A DNA stretch of 64,000 nucleotides from Frankia alni ACN14a (GTDB lineage: Bacteria; Actinomycetota; Actinomycetes; Frankiales; Frankiaceae). The stretch is from contig NC_008278.1 in assembly GCF_000058485.1 (NCBI RefSeq), positions 5,698,962 to 5,762,961 on the forward strand. Direction: 5' to 3'. The stretch's first letter is position 1, and the number at the start of each line of letters is the position of its first letter. This document shows, one piece after another, positions 33,298 through 42,445 of the stretch. The notes below the pieces were generated by a model. That model was not told the DNA's origin. It did not search any database and saw only the letters and a program-made list of their open reading frames with translations. Position numbers and translations under genes: made by a program.

Positions 33298-34641
33298 GTG
33301 GCGGAGTCATTGCTCTCTTTCCAGCGGCTGTGCATTCTCTTCTTCTGCGAGCAGTACCCGCCGGTCGTCTGGGACGGCGCGGGTACCTACACGGCCGCCC
33401 TGGCCGCGGCGCTCGCACGGCTCGGCCACGAGGTCCATGTGCTGTGCGCGCAGGGTTACCAGATTGCCGACTCCGTGGAGGACGGGGTGCACGTCCACCG
33501 GCGCCCGTTACTGCGAGTGCCGGTCAGCCGCGCGCTGGGAAGGATAGGCGCCCAGCTTCGAGGGCCGCTGTACCCGCGTGACTCGCTGACGCTGCGGGCC
33601 AGCCTCCCGCTGTCCTACACCCTGTGGACCCGCCAGCTCGGGCTGCGACCGGACGTGATCGAGACGCAGGACGGCGAGACCCGGGCCCTGATCCAGGCGG
33701 CGCGCCACTCGGTTCCGCTGGCCATTCACCTGCACTGCCCGACCATGCTCACGGTCCGGCTCTCGGGCCAGCCGATCGGGGCGAAGGGTCTGCTCGCCGA
33801 CCGGTTGGACCGGATCTCGACCGCCCGGGCCGACGTGGTCACCTCCCCGTCCCAGCTCCTCGTCGACACGCTGCGGGAGCGGGGCTGGCTGGATGACCGC
33901 GAGGTCGAGGTGATTCCCAACCCCTTCGACGCGGAGCCGTGGCTGAGCGTTCCCGACGTCGCCGACACCACGCCGACCATCGCCTGCGTGGGCCGGCTCG
34001 AGGCCTTCAAGGGCGTGGACGTCCTGCTCGACGCCTCGGCGCGGCTGCGGGCGGCGGGGGTGTCGCACCGGCTGGTGCTCGCGGGGCGCTCGGCGGGTGA
34101 GATCGACGGGATCGCCTCGGGCGAGTGGCTGGCCCGTCGGGCCTTCCAGCTCGGGCTGGACGTGGAGTTCACCGGCCACCTGTCCAGTGCGCAGCTCCAG
34201 GAGGTCTACCGGCGGGCCCGGGTCGTCGCGGTGCCGAGCCGCTTCGAGAGCTTCTCGATCGTCGCCGCCGAGGCGATGGCGGCCGGGCGGCCGGTGGTGA
34301 CCACGAACCAGGCCGGGGTCGCGCCCTTCGTCGAGCGGTGGGAGGCGGGGTCCTCGGTTCCGGCGGGCGATCCGGCGCCGCTGGCCGACGCGCTGGCGCC
34401 GTTCCTGCTCGACCCCGCGCGGGCGAGCGCGTTCGGGGCCCGGGGGCGTCTCGGCGTGGTCGAGATCGAACCCGCGGCCATCGCCCGGCGCAAGGTCGAG
34501 GCGTACCGGCGGGCCATCGCGCACTTCGGGGCGCAGAACCTGCCGCAGCAGCGGCGCCGGTCGAGCCCCCCGAGCACCGGCGCCCTCTACCCCGACCTGC
34601 CCGGGGAGCGGCGCCGGCACTGGCCCGCCCCCCGCGGCTGA
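33298..34641 (+). CDS. GT4-family (GT-B fold) glycosyltransferase
   Basis: A 447-residue retaining glycosyltransferase. LCILFFCEQYPPVVWDGAG at the N-terminus is the acceptor-domain glycine-rich region. The nucleotide-sugar domain has IACVGRLEAFKGVDVLLDA and the E-x7-E motif in SRFESFSIVAAEAMAAG. Such proteins add a sugar to lipids, glycans or secondary metabolites at the cytoplasmic face of the membrane. GTG 33298 has GGGGA upstream; an upstream extension to 33085 is not supported. The C-terminal 30 residues are Arg/Pro-rich. Its neighbour on the other strand is a PIG-L deacetylase, a partner seen in mycothiol-like and glycolipid pathways; a shared substrate is only a guess. Confidence 0.9.
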   Translation: MAESLLSFQRLCILFFCEQYPPVVWDGAGTYTAALAAALARLGHEVHVLCAQGYQIADSVEDGVHVHRRPLLRVPVSRALGRIGAQLRGPLYPRDSLTLRASLPLSYTLWTRQLGLRPDVIETQDGETRALIQAARHSVPLAIHLHCPTMLTVRLSGQPIGAKGLLADRLDRISTARADVVTSPSQLLVDTLRERGWLDDREVEVIPNPFDAEPWLSVPDVADTTPTIACVGRLEAFKGVDVLLDASARLRAAGVSHRLVLAGRSAGEIDGIASGEWLARRAFQLGLDVEFTGHLSSAQLQEVYRRARVVAVPSRFESFSIVAAEAMAAGRPVVTTNQAGVAPFVERWEAGSSVPAGDPAPLADALAPFLLDPARASAFGARGRLGVVEIEPAAIARRKVEAYRRAIAHFGAQNLPQQRRRSSPPSTGALYPDLPGERRRHWPAPRG

Positions 34642-34709
34642 CGCGACGCCCGCCCCGCCGGCCCGGACCGATCGCCCGCCGTGCTGTGGGCGGCGCGGGC
34701 CGGCCCGCG

Positions 34710-35618
34710 CTACTGGTGCTGGCCGGAGCCGGCGTCGGAACGCCACGGGCGGTCGAAGTCGAGATGGTTCAGCGCCCCCGCGTCGACGTAGACCTCGTAC
34801 GGGCTCTGCAGGGTCGCGAGCAGCGAGCCGGTCACCGGCGCGGCGGCGTCGGGCTCCGCGTCCCCCTCCCCCACCTGGGTGGCGTGCTCCGCGAGGGCCA
34901 GGCGCTGGCGCTCGCGCAGGCCACGTGCGTCCACCAGCAGCGGACGGCGTTCCCGCAGCCGGTGGACCGGCTGGACGAGCAGCCGCTGCGCCGACCAGCC
35001 CGCCGACCCGTACCCCAGGGTCCAGGGCCAGTGCGTCCAGAGCCAGACGGTGTATTCGAGCACCTGGCCGCGGTACCCGGTCGCCGCCACCGCCCGGCGG
35101 ACCGCCTCGTTGGTCGCGTCGTGGTCCGGATGGCCCTCGCAGGAGGTCGGCGCCAGGATCTGCTCGGGCTCGAGGGCGCCGATGAGCTCGCCGATCCGCG
35201 CGGCGACGGCCGCCACCCGGTCGCTGAGCTCCGCGTCGGGAAATCCGAGGAACAGCACGTCGGACTCGTCGACATCCAGCAGGGCGCAGGCCCGGCGGGT
35301 CTCGGCCTTGCGCAGCTCGACCAACTCCGCCGGGGGCAGCGTCGCCGGCTCCCCGCGGGAACCGTCACTGACGATCACCACCGTGACCGGGGTGCCGGCG
35401 GCCCGCTTGCGCAGGATCGCCACCGCGCACCCCAGCGTCTCGTCGTCGGGATGCGGGGCGACCACGAGACAGGATCTCGTCGCCATGGACGAGGTGATGT
35501 CGATGCCGCGCCGGGTCCAGGCCCTGCGCCACAGCGAGCGCGCCGGCACCATCACCCGGTCGCGCGTCGTCTCCGGATCCCCCGGGATCACCCGGCGGAC
35601 CGCCTTCGCCACATCCAT
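34710..35618 (-). CDS. PIG-L/LmbE-family zinc deacetylase
   Basis: A 302-residue member of the PIG-L family, which removes N-acetyl groups from N-acetylglucosamine-containing glycoconjugates. The zinc site is visible as VVAPHPDDE at residues 52-60 (His56, Asp59) and GHPDHDAT further on with the third ligand. The fold start SCLVVA and strand TPVTVVIVSDGS fit. The C-terminal 120 residues diverge from MshB, so mycothiol is not implied. ATG 35618 has GGAG nine bases upstream; a longer frame to 35729 has none. It converges with the GT4 gene (gap 68 bases). Confidence 0.87.
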   Translation of the reverse strand: MDVAKAVRRVIPGDPETTRDRVMVPARSLWRRAWTRRGIDITSSMATRSCLVVAPHPDDETLGCAVAILRKRAAGTPVTVVIVSDGSRGEPATLPPAELVELRKAETRRACALLDVDESDVLFLGFPDAELSDRVAAVAARIGELIGALEPEQILAPTSCEGHPDHDATNEAVRRAVAATGYRGQVLEYTVWLWTHWPWTLGYGSAGWSAQRLLVQPVHRLRERRPLLVDARGLRERQRLALAEHATQVGEGDAEPDAAAPVTGSLLATLQSPYEVYVDAGALNHLDFDRPWRSDAGSGQHQ

Positions 35619-35812
35619 CCCGTCGATCTCCCCGTGTGCGACTGGTGACCCGGGCGGATCACGGCCGAAATCACTGTAGCGAGCGCCGCCGACACCCACG
35701 GCCGCGGCCGGCGGCGAGGGACTGGTCAAACCCCGGTGACCCGCGGCCTACCGCCACCATCTTCGCGGGTGATGCGCATTGTGTCTGACTGATTACCTTC
35801 GGCGCGATCGGG

Positions 35813-35818
35813 TATAAG
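35813..35818 (+). promoter_or_regulatory. Possible -10 box of the diguanylate cyclase gene
   Basis: TATAAG stands out in GC-rich DNA, 35 bases before the GTG start. A matching -35 is not clear. Confidence 0.35.
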
Positions 35819-35853
35819 ACTCCAGGGACCAGCCGGGCGGAGTGGGAGCGGTC

Positions 35854-37674
35854 GTGACGCAGGGGGAGCGTCCGGACCTTTTTGAGGTACTGGACATAGC
35901 GGTCGTCGAGACCGGTGCGCGGGATCATCGCATCCGGCGCGCCAACGCGGCGGCCTGCGCCGTGCTCGGCCGCCCCGAGTCCGAGGTCGTCGGCCTGACC
36001 TGGGAGGACATCGCCGTCCCGGAGGACAGGGAACGCTGGTCCGAGCAGGCGCGCCTGCGGCTCGCGACGGGCCAGCCCAGGACCCGGATGATGCTGCGCC
36101 TGCTGCACCCGGACGGCGCCATCGTGCACGCCCTGTCCACGATCGCGCTGCTGACCGATTCCGGCGGGGAAGAGTACTTCCTCTCCACTCTCCAGGACGT
36201 GTCCGAGGAGATCGCCGCGCACGACCGGCTCCGGCTCGTGGTGGAGAACACCCCGGTGTCGATCTTCCTGGCGGACCGCGACGGCCGGGTCCTGGTGAGC
36301 GAGGGGACGGTGAGCCCGCAGGCTGCGGCGGGGCTGTGGGAGGCGCGTCAGTCCTCCATCTTCACGACGTTCGCCGATCTTCCGCAGGCCGTTTCGATCA
36401 TGCGCAGGGCACTGGCCGGGGAACGGGTCAACGAGATCGTCGAGGCGTACGGCCGCTGCCTCGACGTGCATCTCGTGCCCATCCGGGACGGCGGCGAGGT
36501 GGGTTCCGTCGCCGCGGTGGTCACCGACATCACCGAACGACAGCAGGCCTTGGCGGACCTGCGGGTCCGGTCCGCCGAACAGGCGGTGATCGCCGAGCTC
36601 GGCCAGCGGGCGCTGGAGGCCGAATCCCCGGCCGCGCTGTGGGAGCACGCGGTGACGGCGCTGGCCGACCATCTCGGCGCCGACCTCGTGCAGGCCCACG
36701 ACGTGGACGAGCACGGACACCGGGGTGACCTGCTCGCCCTGGTGGATCGGCGCGTCCCGCCCGAGGCCGCGGCGGGCTCGGCCCCGGCCACCGGGGACGC
36801 GGGCACCGGGGACGCGGGCACCGGGGAGGCGGGCACCGCGGACGCCGGCGGCCGGACGGTCCCGGTCGGGCGGGCCGACCAGGTCCTGGCGACGATCGAG
36901 GTCCGCCGGCCACCGGGCGCGGAGCCGTTCACCGACCAGGACGACGCGTTCCTCCACTCCGTCGCCGCGGTACTCGGGTCGGCGGCCATCCGCTTCCGGA
37001 TGGAGAGCGAGATCCGCCACCGATCCCTGCACGACGGACTCACCGGGTTGCCGAACCGCACCGCCCTGCTCGACCATCTCGGCCGGGCGCTGCGCCGCGC
37101 CCGCCACGACGACCGCCGGGTCGGGGTGCTCTTCATCGACCTCGACGGGTTCAAGGCGGTCAACGACACCCTCGGCCACCAGGCCGGCGACGAGGTGCTG
37201 CGGGCCACCGCCGACCGCCTGGGGCACGCGGTGCGCCCCGGTGACGTGGTGGGCCGGCTCGCCGGAGACGAGTTCGCCGTCCTGTGCGAGAACGTGGACA
37301 GCATCGCGGACCTGGCGACGATCGCCGACCGGGTGCTCGCGGCGCTGGAGGTGCCGAGCCAGCTGCGGGAGGCGCCCATCGTGCTGACCGGCAGCGTCGG
37401 CCTCGCCCTGTCCGGTCCCGAGCTGTCCGGCCCCGAGCTGGGCGGCGAGGAGCTGGGCGGCGGCGAGGAGCTGCTGAACGCCGCCGACATCGCGATGTAC
37501 GCCGCGAAGCGGGCCGGACCCGGCCGGCGCATGGCCTACGACCGGTCCATGCGCACCCTGCTGACGAACCGGCTCGCCCACCCCGACGAGCTTCGACACA
37601 TCCTGGACGCGAATGAACTGATCATGCTGAGGCTCACCGCGGTCTCGGCACTCCTGCACGCCGCGCACTGCTGA
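35854..37674 (+). CDS. PAS/GAF diguanylate cyclase with AGDEF motif
   Basis: A 606-residue cytosolic signalling protein. Residues 5-130 and 135-230 are PAS-like sensor domains (RRANAAACAVLGRPESEVVGLTWEDI; ENTPVSIFLADRDGRVL). Residues 240-380 are a GAF-like domain containing a 15-bp repeat run (TGDAG units). Residues 395-550 are a GGDEF domain: DGLTGLPNRTALLDHL, GVLFIDLDGFKAVNDTLGH and the active loop RLAGDEFAVL near 470. The motif reads AGDEF, a variant reported active in some cyclases, so c-di-GMP synthesis is likely but not sure. No EAL domain is fused. GTG 35854 follows GGGAG by five bases. The last 50 residues are unlike other cyclases. Confidence 0.9.
   Translation: MTQGERPDLFEVLDIAVVETGARDHRIRRANAAACAVLGRPESEVVGLTWEDIAVPEDRERWSEQARLRLATGQPRTRMMLRLLHPDGAIVHALSTIALLTDSGGEEYFLSTLQDVSEEIAAHDRLRLVVENTPVSIFLADRDGRVLVSEGTVSPQAAAGLWEARQSSIFTTFADLPQAVSIMRRALAGERVNEIVEAYGRCLDVHLVPIRDGGEVGSVAAVVTDITERQQALADLRVRSAEQAVIAELGQRALEAESPAALWEHAVTALADHLGADLVQAHDVDEHGHRGDLLALVDRRVPPEAAAGSAPATGDAGTGDAGTGEAGTADAGGRTVPVGRADQVLATIEVRRPPGAEPFTDQDDAFLHSVAAVLGSAAIRFRMESEIRHRSLHDGLTGLPNRTALLDHLGRALRRARHDDRRVGVLFIDLDGFKAVNDTLGHQAGDEVLRATADRLGHAVRPGDVVGRLAGDEFAVLCENVDSIADLATIADRVLAALEVPSQLREAPIVLTGSVGLALSGPELSGPELGGEELGGGEELLNAADIAMYAAKRAGPGRRMAYDRSMRTLLTNRLAHPDELRHILDANELIMLRLTAVSALLHAAHC
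36789..36842 (+). repeat. 15-bp repeats in the cyclase GAF-like region
   Basis: ACCGGGGACGCGGGC occurs twice, then ACCGGGGAGGCGGGC and ACCGCGGACGCCGGC; encodes TGDAG units. Confidence 0.85.
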
Positions 37675-37701
37675 CCGGCGGGACTGCTGACCGGCGGGCG
37701 C

Positions 37702-37727
37702 CACCGCCCTGTCGTCACAGGGCGGTG
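37702..37727. terminator. Bidirectional hairpin between convergent genes
   Basis: CACCGCCCTGT (37702-37712) and ACAGGGCGGTG (37717-37727) form a perfect 11-bp stem around a CGTC tetraloop. It contains the radical SAM stop codon and lies 28 bases after the cyclase stop, so it could serve both genes. Confidence 0.7.
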
Positions 37728-39169
37728 TTGATGATCGCCTCGACCAGCGTACGGCCGTCCCGGGTCAGCGTCACCGTCCCGGCGGCCTCGTCGACGCCGA
37801 CGAGCCCGCGCTCGGCCAGGGCGCGGAACCGGCCGAGCCACGGCTCGTCGAGCAGGCAGCTGCCGGGGAACCGGGCGCGGTGCAGGCGGTCCCGCAGCGG
37901 CTGCAGGGTGGACAGGGCCATTCGGATCGCCCGTGCCTCACGGGCGGCCGGCGAGAACGAGGTGGCGGACGCCAGCGGCAGCCGCCCGGACTCGACGGCC
38001 GCGGCGTAGCGCCCCCAGGCCACCTCGGTGATCGCCTCCGAGGTCCGGCAGCTCGAACTGCCACCGAGACCGATCGCCACTTCGGCCTCCTGCCGGTCCT
38101 GATCCACCATGATCGACTTCCAGGTCTCGGGGCCGAGCCCGGCGCGGGCGAAGTACATGGTCGGATGCTCCACATAGCCGGCGTCGACCAGCCCGTCGGT
38201 GAGCACCTCACGCATCTGGTACTGCTCGCCCAGCGTCGGCCACCGGTGACCTTCCGCGGCGAGCCGGTCGCGGTAGGCGGGGATCTGCCAGGCCGCCGGT
38301 CGTTCCCCGGCGACCCCGGTCCTCGTCTCGGCGTACGGCCGCAGGTGGAGTTTCGTGCAGACCACCGCGGTCAGTCCGGTGTCCACGACGACGGCCAGGT
38401 CCCGGCGGACGCTGTCGACGGTCTGGTCGAGCAGGCCGTACATCAGGTCGACGCTGATCCAGGCGAATCCCAGCCGCTGGGCGTCCCGGACGAACTCCAC
38501 GCACCGTGCGCCGGTGTGCGGCCGGCCGGACTGCGCCAGCACCCGGTCGTCGAAGGACTGCACCCCGCAGGACAGCTTGGTGACGCCGAGCTCGGCGAGC
38601 GTCTCCAACTTCTCGGCCGTCAGGCTGCTGGGATCGCCCTCGAACCGGATCGCGGTGTCGGGGGTGAAACCGAAGTGCTCCCGGTAGAACCCGAGAAGCC
38701 GGCGGATGGCGGATGCGGGCAGCAGGGACGGTGTGCCGCCGAAGACGTTGAACTCGCCGACGGGCGCAGCCGCCAGCGTGGGCACCCGGTCGAGCCAGAG
38801 GCGGGCCTCGGCGATGTTCAGGTCCACCCACCGGGCCGCCCGGTCCGCGGCCACCGCGGGTTCACCGGCGATCAGGACCGTCGGGTACTGGCAGAATCGG
38901 CAGCGGTAGGAACAGGTCGGAATGTAGGACCACAGGTGGATGGGCGCGGTGTCGGCGAGCTGGTCGGCGAGGTCGGCGAGGAAACGCTCCGGCGGATGGT
39001 CGGCCAGGTCGCCGGGAAAGACGTGCGCACCGAACGGATCCCGGGCGACGTAGTCCAGCAGCTCCCGGTTCCGCGGCGCGCCGAGCACGGACAGCACCGT
39101 CGGAGCCGGGTACGACGGGTCGAGTTCCCGCAGAGACGCCAGTTCCGCGTTCTCGTCGACGATGGTCAT
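37715..39169 (-). CDS. HemN-like radical SAM protein
   Basis: A 484-residue radical SAM enzyme. The iron-sulfur cluster motif CxxxCxxC is Cys86, Cys90 and Cys93 (CSYRCRFC), followed by QYP, as in HemN-type coproporphyrinogen oxidases and their methyltransferase and cyclopropanase relatives. FNVFGGTPSLLP is the GGTPS motif and KLSCGVQSFDDRVL the conserved QSF region. The C-terminal HemN-type domain is present (ARFPGSCLLDEPW, VTLTRDGR). Whether it makes heme is doubtful: it overlaps the stop codon of the fused glycosyltransferase gene by one base (TGATG) and is translated from that transcript, suggesting a specialised product. ATG 39169 depends on this coupling. Confidence 0.9.
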   Translation of the reverse strand: MTIVDENAELASLRELDPSYPAPTVLSVLGAPRNRELLDYVARDPFGAHVFPGDLADHPPERFLADLADQLADTAPIHLWSYIPTCSYRCRFCQYPTVLIAGEPAVAADRAARWVDLNIAEARLWLDRVPTLAAAPVGEFNVFGGTPSLLPASAIRRLLGFYREHFGFTPDTAIRFEGDPSSLTAEKLETLAELGVTKLSCGVQSFDDRVLAQSGRPHTGARCVEFVRDAQRLGFAWISVDLMYGLLDQTVDSVRRDLAVVVDTGLTAVVCTKLHLRPYAETRTGVAGERPAAWQIPAYRDRLAAEGHRWPTLGEQYQMREVLTDGLVDAGYVEHPTMYFARAGLGPETWKSIMVDQDRQEAEVAIGLGGSSSCRTSEAITEVAWGRYAAAVESGRLPLASATSFSPAAREARAIRMALSTLQPLRDRLHRARFPGSCLLDEPWLGRFRALAERGLVGVDEAAGTVTLTRDGRTLVEAIINTAL

Positions 39170-41907
39170 CAGAACACCCCGCCGTTGCCGAAGTAGTCGT
39201 GGGCCGCACCCGATTCCCGGTCCTCGCAGTAATAGCGGACGAACTCCCGGAAACGGCCGGCGGGGACCTCGCGCAGGCAGGTGGGCAGCGGCGGTGGTAG
39301 ACCGATGTCCGACCCCGCCGTCGCCCGCAGCCGGGCGAAGATCTCGTCGGCGAACTCGAAGTACAGCCGGTAGCTCGGCGTCTTGTAGGCGTGGATCGGG
39401 GTGAGGTCGACGACGCGCATCTCGTCGATGATCTCGGCGATGCGGCGGCCCAGCCGCCGGGCCAGCGACGGCGTGAAGAAGTCCGCCACGGCGTCGTCGT
39501 CGAGCAGGGACGGGGTGAGCAGGACGGGCAGGATCGTGTTCTTCGGCGTGAAGTCCTTGACGGAGAACTCCCACGCCTGCCGGGCCTGCGCCGCGGTGAG
39601 GTCCCGGGCTCGGTCGACGGCGAGGTCGGGGTCCCGGATGTCGCGCATCACGATCGTGCCGCCCTGACCGTACGCCCGGCCGGCGATGACCTCGTCCAGG
39701 GCATGGTCGACCCGCCGGGGGTTGATCTCGACCCGCGATCTCGGCGCGTACACGATCTCCTCACCGGATCCTCGCACCGAGATGCCGAAATCCCAGTCGT
39801 CGGACAGGTGCGGGACGAACCGGCCGTCCTGAACCTGATAGAAGATCTCTATTCCGCCGACCTTCTCGTACGCGCCGCGCTCGACCGCGAAGCCCTTTCC
39901 GTCGGGAAAACCGCCGAACAGGCGGAAGGTCACCGCACGGCAGCGCAGGGTGCGGTCGATCGCGGCCCACAGCCGCGGCCGGCCGGCGAAGTGCTCGGCG
40001 CGGTAGTAGTAGTCGCAGACCCCGATCGCCGCCTTTCCCACCTCCATGGCGACGAACAGCTCCCACAGCCAGGTGGGGTCGACCCGGCAGTCCGCATCCG
40101 CGGAGACCAGGTAGAACCGCCGGGCCGGCTCGGCGTCGGTCCGGGCCCGGCTGCGCGCGACCGCGAACTGCATGCCCGCCCGGCGGGCGCAGGCGACCCC
40201 CTGCTCGCCTTCGTGGATCACCTGGACAGGAAGGTCGGGGTGCGCGGCGGCGAAGCGGCGGGCGACGTCGACGGTGGCGTCGGTGGAGTTGTTGTCGACG
40301 ACCACCACCTCGTAGGGCACCCTGACCCGCAGCGGTGACCCGTCGTCGCCGCGCTGGCCGTACAGGGACGCCAGCACCGCCGGCAGGTTCGCGGCCTCGT
40401 TGTAGACCGGCAGCACGACGGTCATCCGGATGCCGGCGTCCATCGGTGTCGGCCGCAGCGTGGGCCTTGGTGTGGGCCCTGATGTGGGCCCTGATGTTGG
40501 CCCCGGTGTGGGCCCTGGTGCCGTCGCGGGCCCGACCATACCGTCGAGCAGGTCGCCGACCAGGCGGCGACCGAGGGCGAGGCGACGGGCACCGAGCCGG
40601 TGGTTGACGGCGACGGTCCGCCGGCGCGTCTCGGCGTCGCCGAGCAGGTCCGCGACGGCGTCGACGAAGTCGGGGGTCGGCAGGTCGCCGGCCGCGAGAT
40701 CCATCACCGGCGCCTGGAATCCGGCGCTGCCATACACCTCGTCGTACAGGTCGTAGCCGGTGGTGATGTACGGAACGCCGGCGGCGATGGCCTCCCCGAT
40801 CGGATTGCCGTAGCTCTCGTAGTCGCCGGAGGTCAGGAACGAGACCAGGTCGGCATGGGCGAACAGGTCCTGCACCGAATACCCGCGCCCCGCCGGTCGA
40901 CCCACCTCACCGGCGTGCGGGGCGAGCCAGCCGCCGAACACCACCCGGTCGGCCACCCCGAGCCGTCGGGCGAACGCGGCGAGACGCGTGTACTCGGCCG
41001 GGGATTCCGCCCGGTCGCCGGTGACGAACAGGTAAATGTCGTCGGCCAGCCGCGGATGGGCGAGCAGCGCCGCGAGGAGGTGGATGTCGCGGTCGATGCG
41101 CTTCTGCGGAATGAGGCGGGTGGGACGGGCGATGAGGAGGGCCTGCGCCGGAATGCCGTGGTCCCGACGGAAGGCGGCGTTGTGTTCGTCGACGACGGCC
41201 GGCGACGCGCTGAACGTGTTCGGCAGGACCGCGAGGTGACGCAGATCGGGCTGCCAGTGCAGCATCCGGCGGCGGGCCTCGGCGTGCTGGACCAGATACT
41301 GGATGTGCGGTGAGTCCGCGGGGGCGACGGCCTGCGGATAGGGAAAGGTTCCGTACTTGCCCGCGCCCGGCTCGCTCTGCCACATCAGGTCGTGGTCGCG
41401 CCAGAGCACGAACCGACCGAGCCCCTCCTCGCGCCCGTACCGCTCGATGGCCAGATACAGCGCCCGGGTGTAGGTGATGTTCTCCGGCAGCGTGCCGTTC
41501 TCCACCAGCACGAACGAGACGCCGAACCGCCGCCAGGTGTCGACGATGCGGCGACTGATCTGCTCGGCGACTGCATCGATGCGCGGCCCGAGCCGCTCGT
41601 CGTCGCCGGCCTGGACCACCTCGCGCAGCACGGCGGTCACGAAATCCGCGTCATATCCCGCCACGGCGTCGAGCCCGTCGATCCGGGCGAGCCGAACCCA
41701 GTCCGGCAGCAGCGCGGCCTCGTCCCGGTAGGGCCGGAAGAACGCGTTCTTGTCGGCCTTCACGTCGTACCCGAGGTCGAGGTGGACGCGGTAGCCGCGC
41801 TCGGAGAGGATCCGGGCGGTCTTCACGAACTCGACCACCACGCCCGAGATGGGGGTCGCGTCGAAGGAGATTCCCCAGAGCACCGGTTCGCCGCATCCCA
41901 CTGCCAC
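39169..41907 (-). CDS. Fused GT4-GT2 bifunctional glycosyltransferase
   Basis: A 912-residue protein. Residues 1-460 form a GT-B glycosyltransferase (VLWGISFDATPISGVVVEF; LIARPTRLIPQKRIDRDIHLLAALL; SFLTSGDYESYGNPIGEAIAAGVPYITTG with E-x7-E). A 12-bp-repeat, Pro/Thr/Gly linker (466-490) leads to a GT-A GT2 domain (MTVVLPVYNEAANLPAVLASL; VVVDNNSTDATVDVA; the metal site SADADCRVDP), ending near 700. Residues 700-912 are unrecognised and include YFEFADEIFARL. Two sugar transfers in one polypeptide are inferred. GTG 41907 follows AAAGG by five bases; GTG 41901 is an alternative. The radical SAM gene is coupled downstream. Confidence 0.88.
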   Translation of the reverse strand: MAVGCGEPVLWGISFDATPISGVVVEFVKTARILSERGYRVHLDLGYDVKADKNAFFRPYRDEAALLPDWVRLARIDGLDAVAGYDADFVTAVLREVVQAGDDERLGPRIDAVAEQISRRIVDTWRRFGVSFVLVENGTLPENITYTRALYLAIERYGREEGLGRFVLWRDHDLMWQSEPGAGKYGTFPYPQAVAPADSPHIQYLVQHAEARRRMLHWQPDLRHLAVLPNTFSASPAVVDEHNAAFRRDHGIPAQALLIARPTRLIPQKRIDRDIHLLAALLAHPRLADDIYLFVTGDRAESPAEYTRLAAFARRLGVADRVVFGGWLAPHAGEVGRPAGRGYSVQDLFAHADLVSFLTSGDYESYGNPIGEAIAAGVPYITTGYDLYDEVYGSAGFQAPVMDLAAGDLPTPDFVDAVADLLGDAETRRRTVAVNHRLGARRLALGRRLVGDLLDGMVGPATAPGPTPGPTSGPTSGPTPRPTLRPTPMDAGIRMTVVLPVYNEAANLPAVLASLYGQRGDDGSPLRVRVPYEVVVVDNNSTDATVDVARRFAAAHPDLPVQVIHEGEQGVACARRAGMQFAVARSRARTDAEPARRFYLVSADADCRVDPTWLWELFVAMEVGKAAIGVCDYYYRAEHFAGRPRLWAAIDRTLRCRAVTFRLFGGFPDGKGFAVERGAYEKVGGIEIFYQVQDGRFVPHLSDDWDFGISVRGSGEEIVYAPRSRVEINPRRVDHALDEVIAGRAYGQGGTIVMRDIRDPDLAVDRARDLTAAQARQAWEFSVKDFTPKNTILPVLLTPSLLDDDAVADFFTPSLARRLGRRIAEIIDEMRVVDLTPIHAYKTPSYRLYFEFADEIFARLRATAGSDIGLPPPLPTCLREVPAGRFREFVRYYCEDRESGAAHDYFGNGGVF
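40440..40530 (-). repeat. 12-bp repeats in the linker of the fused glycosyltransferase
   Basis: About six units of GTGGGCCCTGAT/GTGGGCCCTGGT encode GPTPGPTSGPTS between the two catalytic domains. Confidence 0.85.
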
Positions 41908-42445
41908 ACCCGCCTTTCGGCCGTCTGCCGTGGTCCGCGACGCGCGAGGAGCAGTCGCAGCCGACCGCGACGCGGCGCCACCCGGAATTCGGCTGCCTTT
42001 GGCGATCCGCTGGTCGCCGGTGATCCGGTTATACCCGTAGCCGGCCGCTTTCCCACCGCCAACGCGCATCTCCGGTGGCGTTCTCGCGACCGGTTCACCC
42101 GGGAAGAACTCCACGTGCCGCGGCGAAACCCGACCGAACACCGGGCAGGCCAGCCGAGAGGCCTCCGCCGACGCACGGCCCGCGCTCACGCAGCGGGGCC
42201 GCCGCCACGCAGCGATCACCGCGCAGCCGATCACCGCCGATCGGCGCTCCCCCACGCGGCGGGACCGCCCGCCACGCGGCGACCTCGCCGGCCGGTGTGG
42301 TCGCGGGTCGCCGTGCGACGGCCGACGGCGGCCCCGGCCCCGACGGGCGCCGGCGGGCGAAGCGGGCTCCCGGTGCCGGCGGCTGCTTCCGGCGAAATGG
42401 TATTACCAGAGCGGATGACGGCAGATTCGGGCGTGAGGAGGTTCC
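41908..42445. other. Intergenic region between the glycosyltransferase and receiver genes
   Basis: About 540 bases; the minus-strand frame is open but looks non-coding (no ribosome site, Arg/Ala-rich). Divergent promoters are expected here. A clear ribosome site GAGGAGG lies at 42436-42442. Nothing else named. Confidence 0.4.

Noticed and set aside
34710-35618. Assignment as MshB (mycothiol deacetylase)
   Set aside because: The PIG-L zinc motif is shared by many deacetylases and the C-terminal half does not look like MshB.
37715-39169. Assignment as housekeeping hemN
   Set aside because: Operon overlap with a glycosyltransferase argues for a specialised paralogue; family-level name only is safe.
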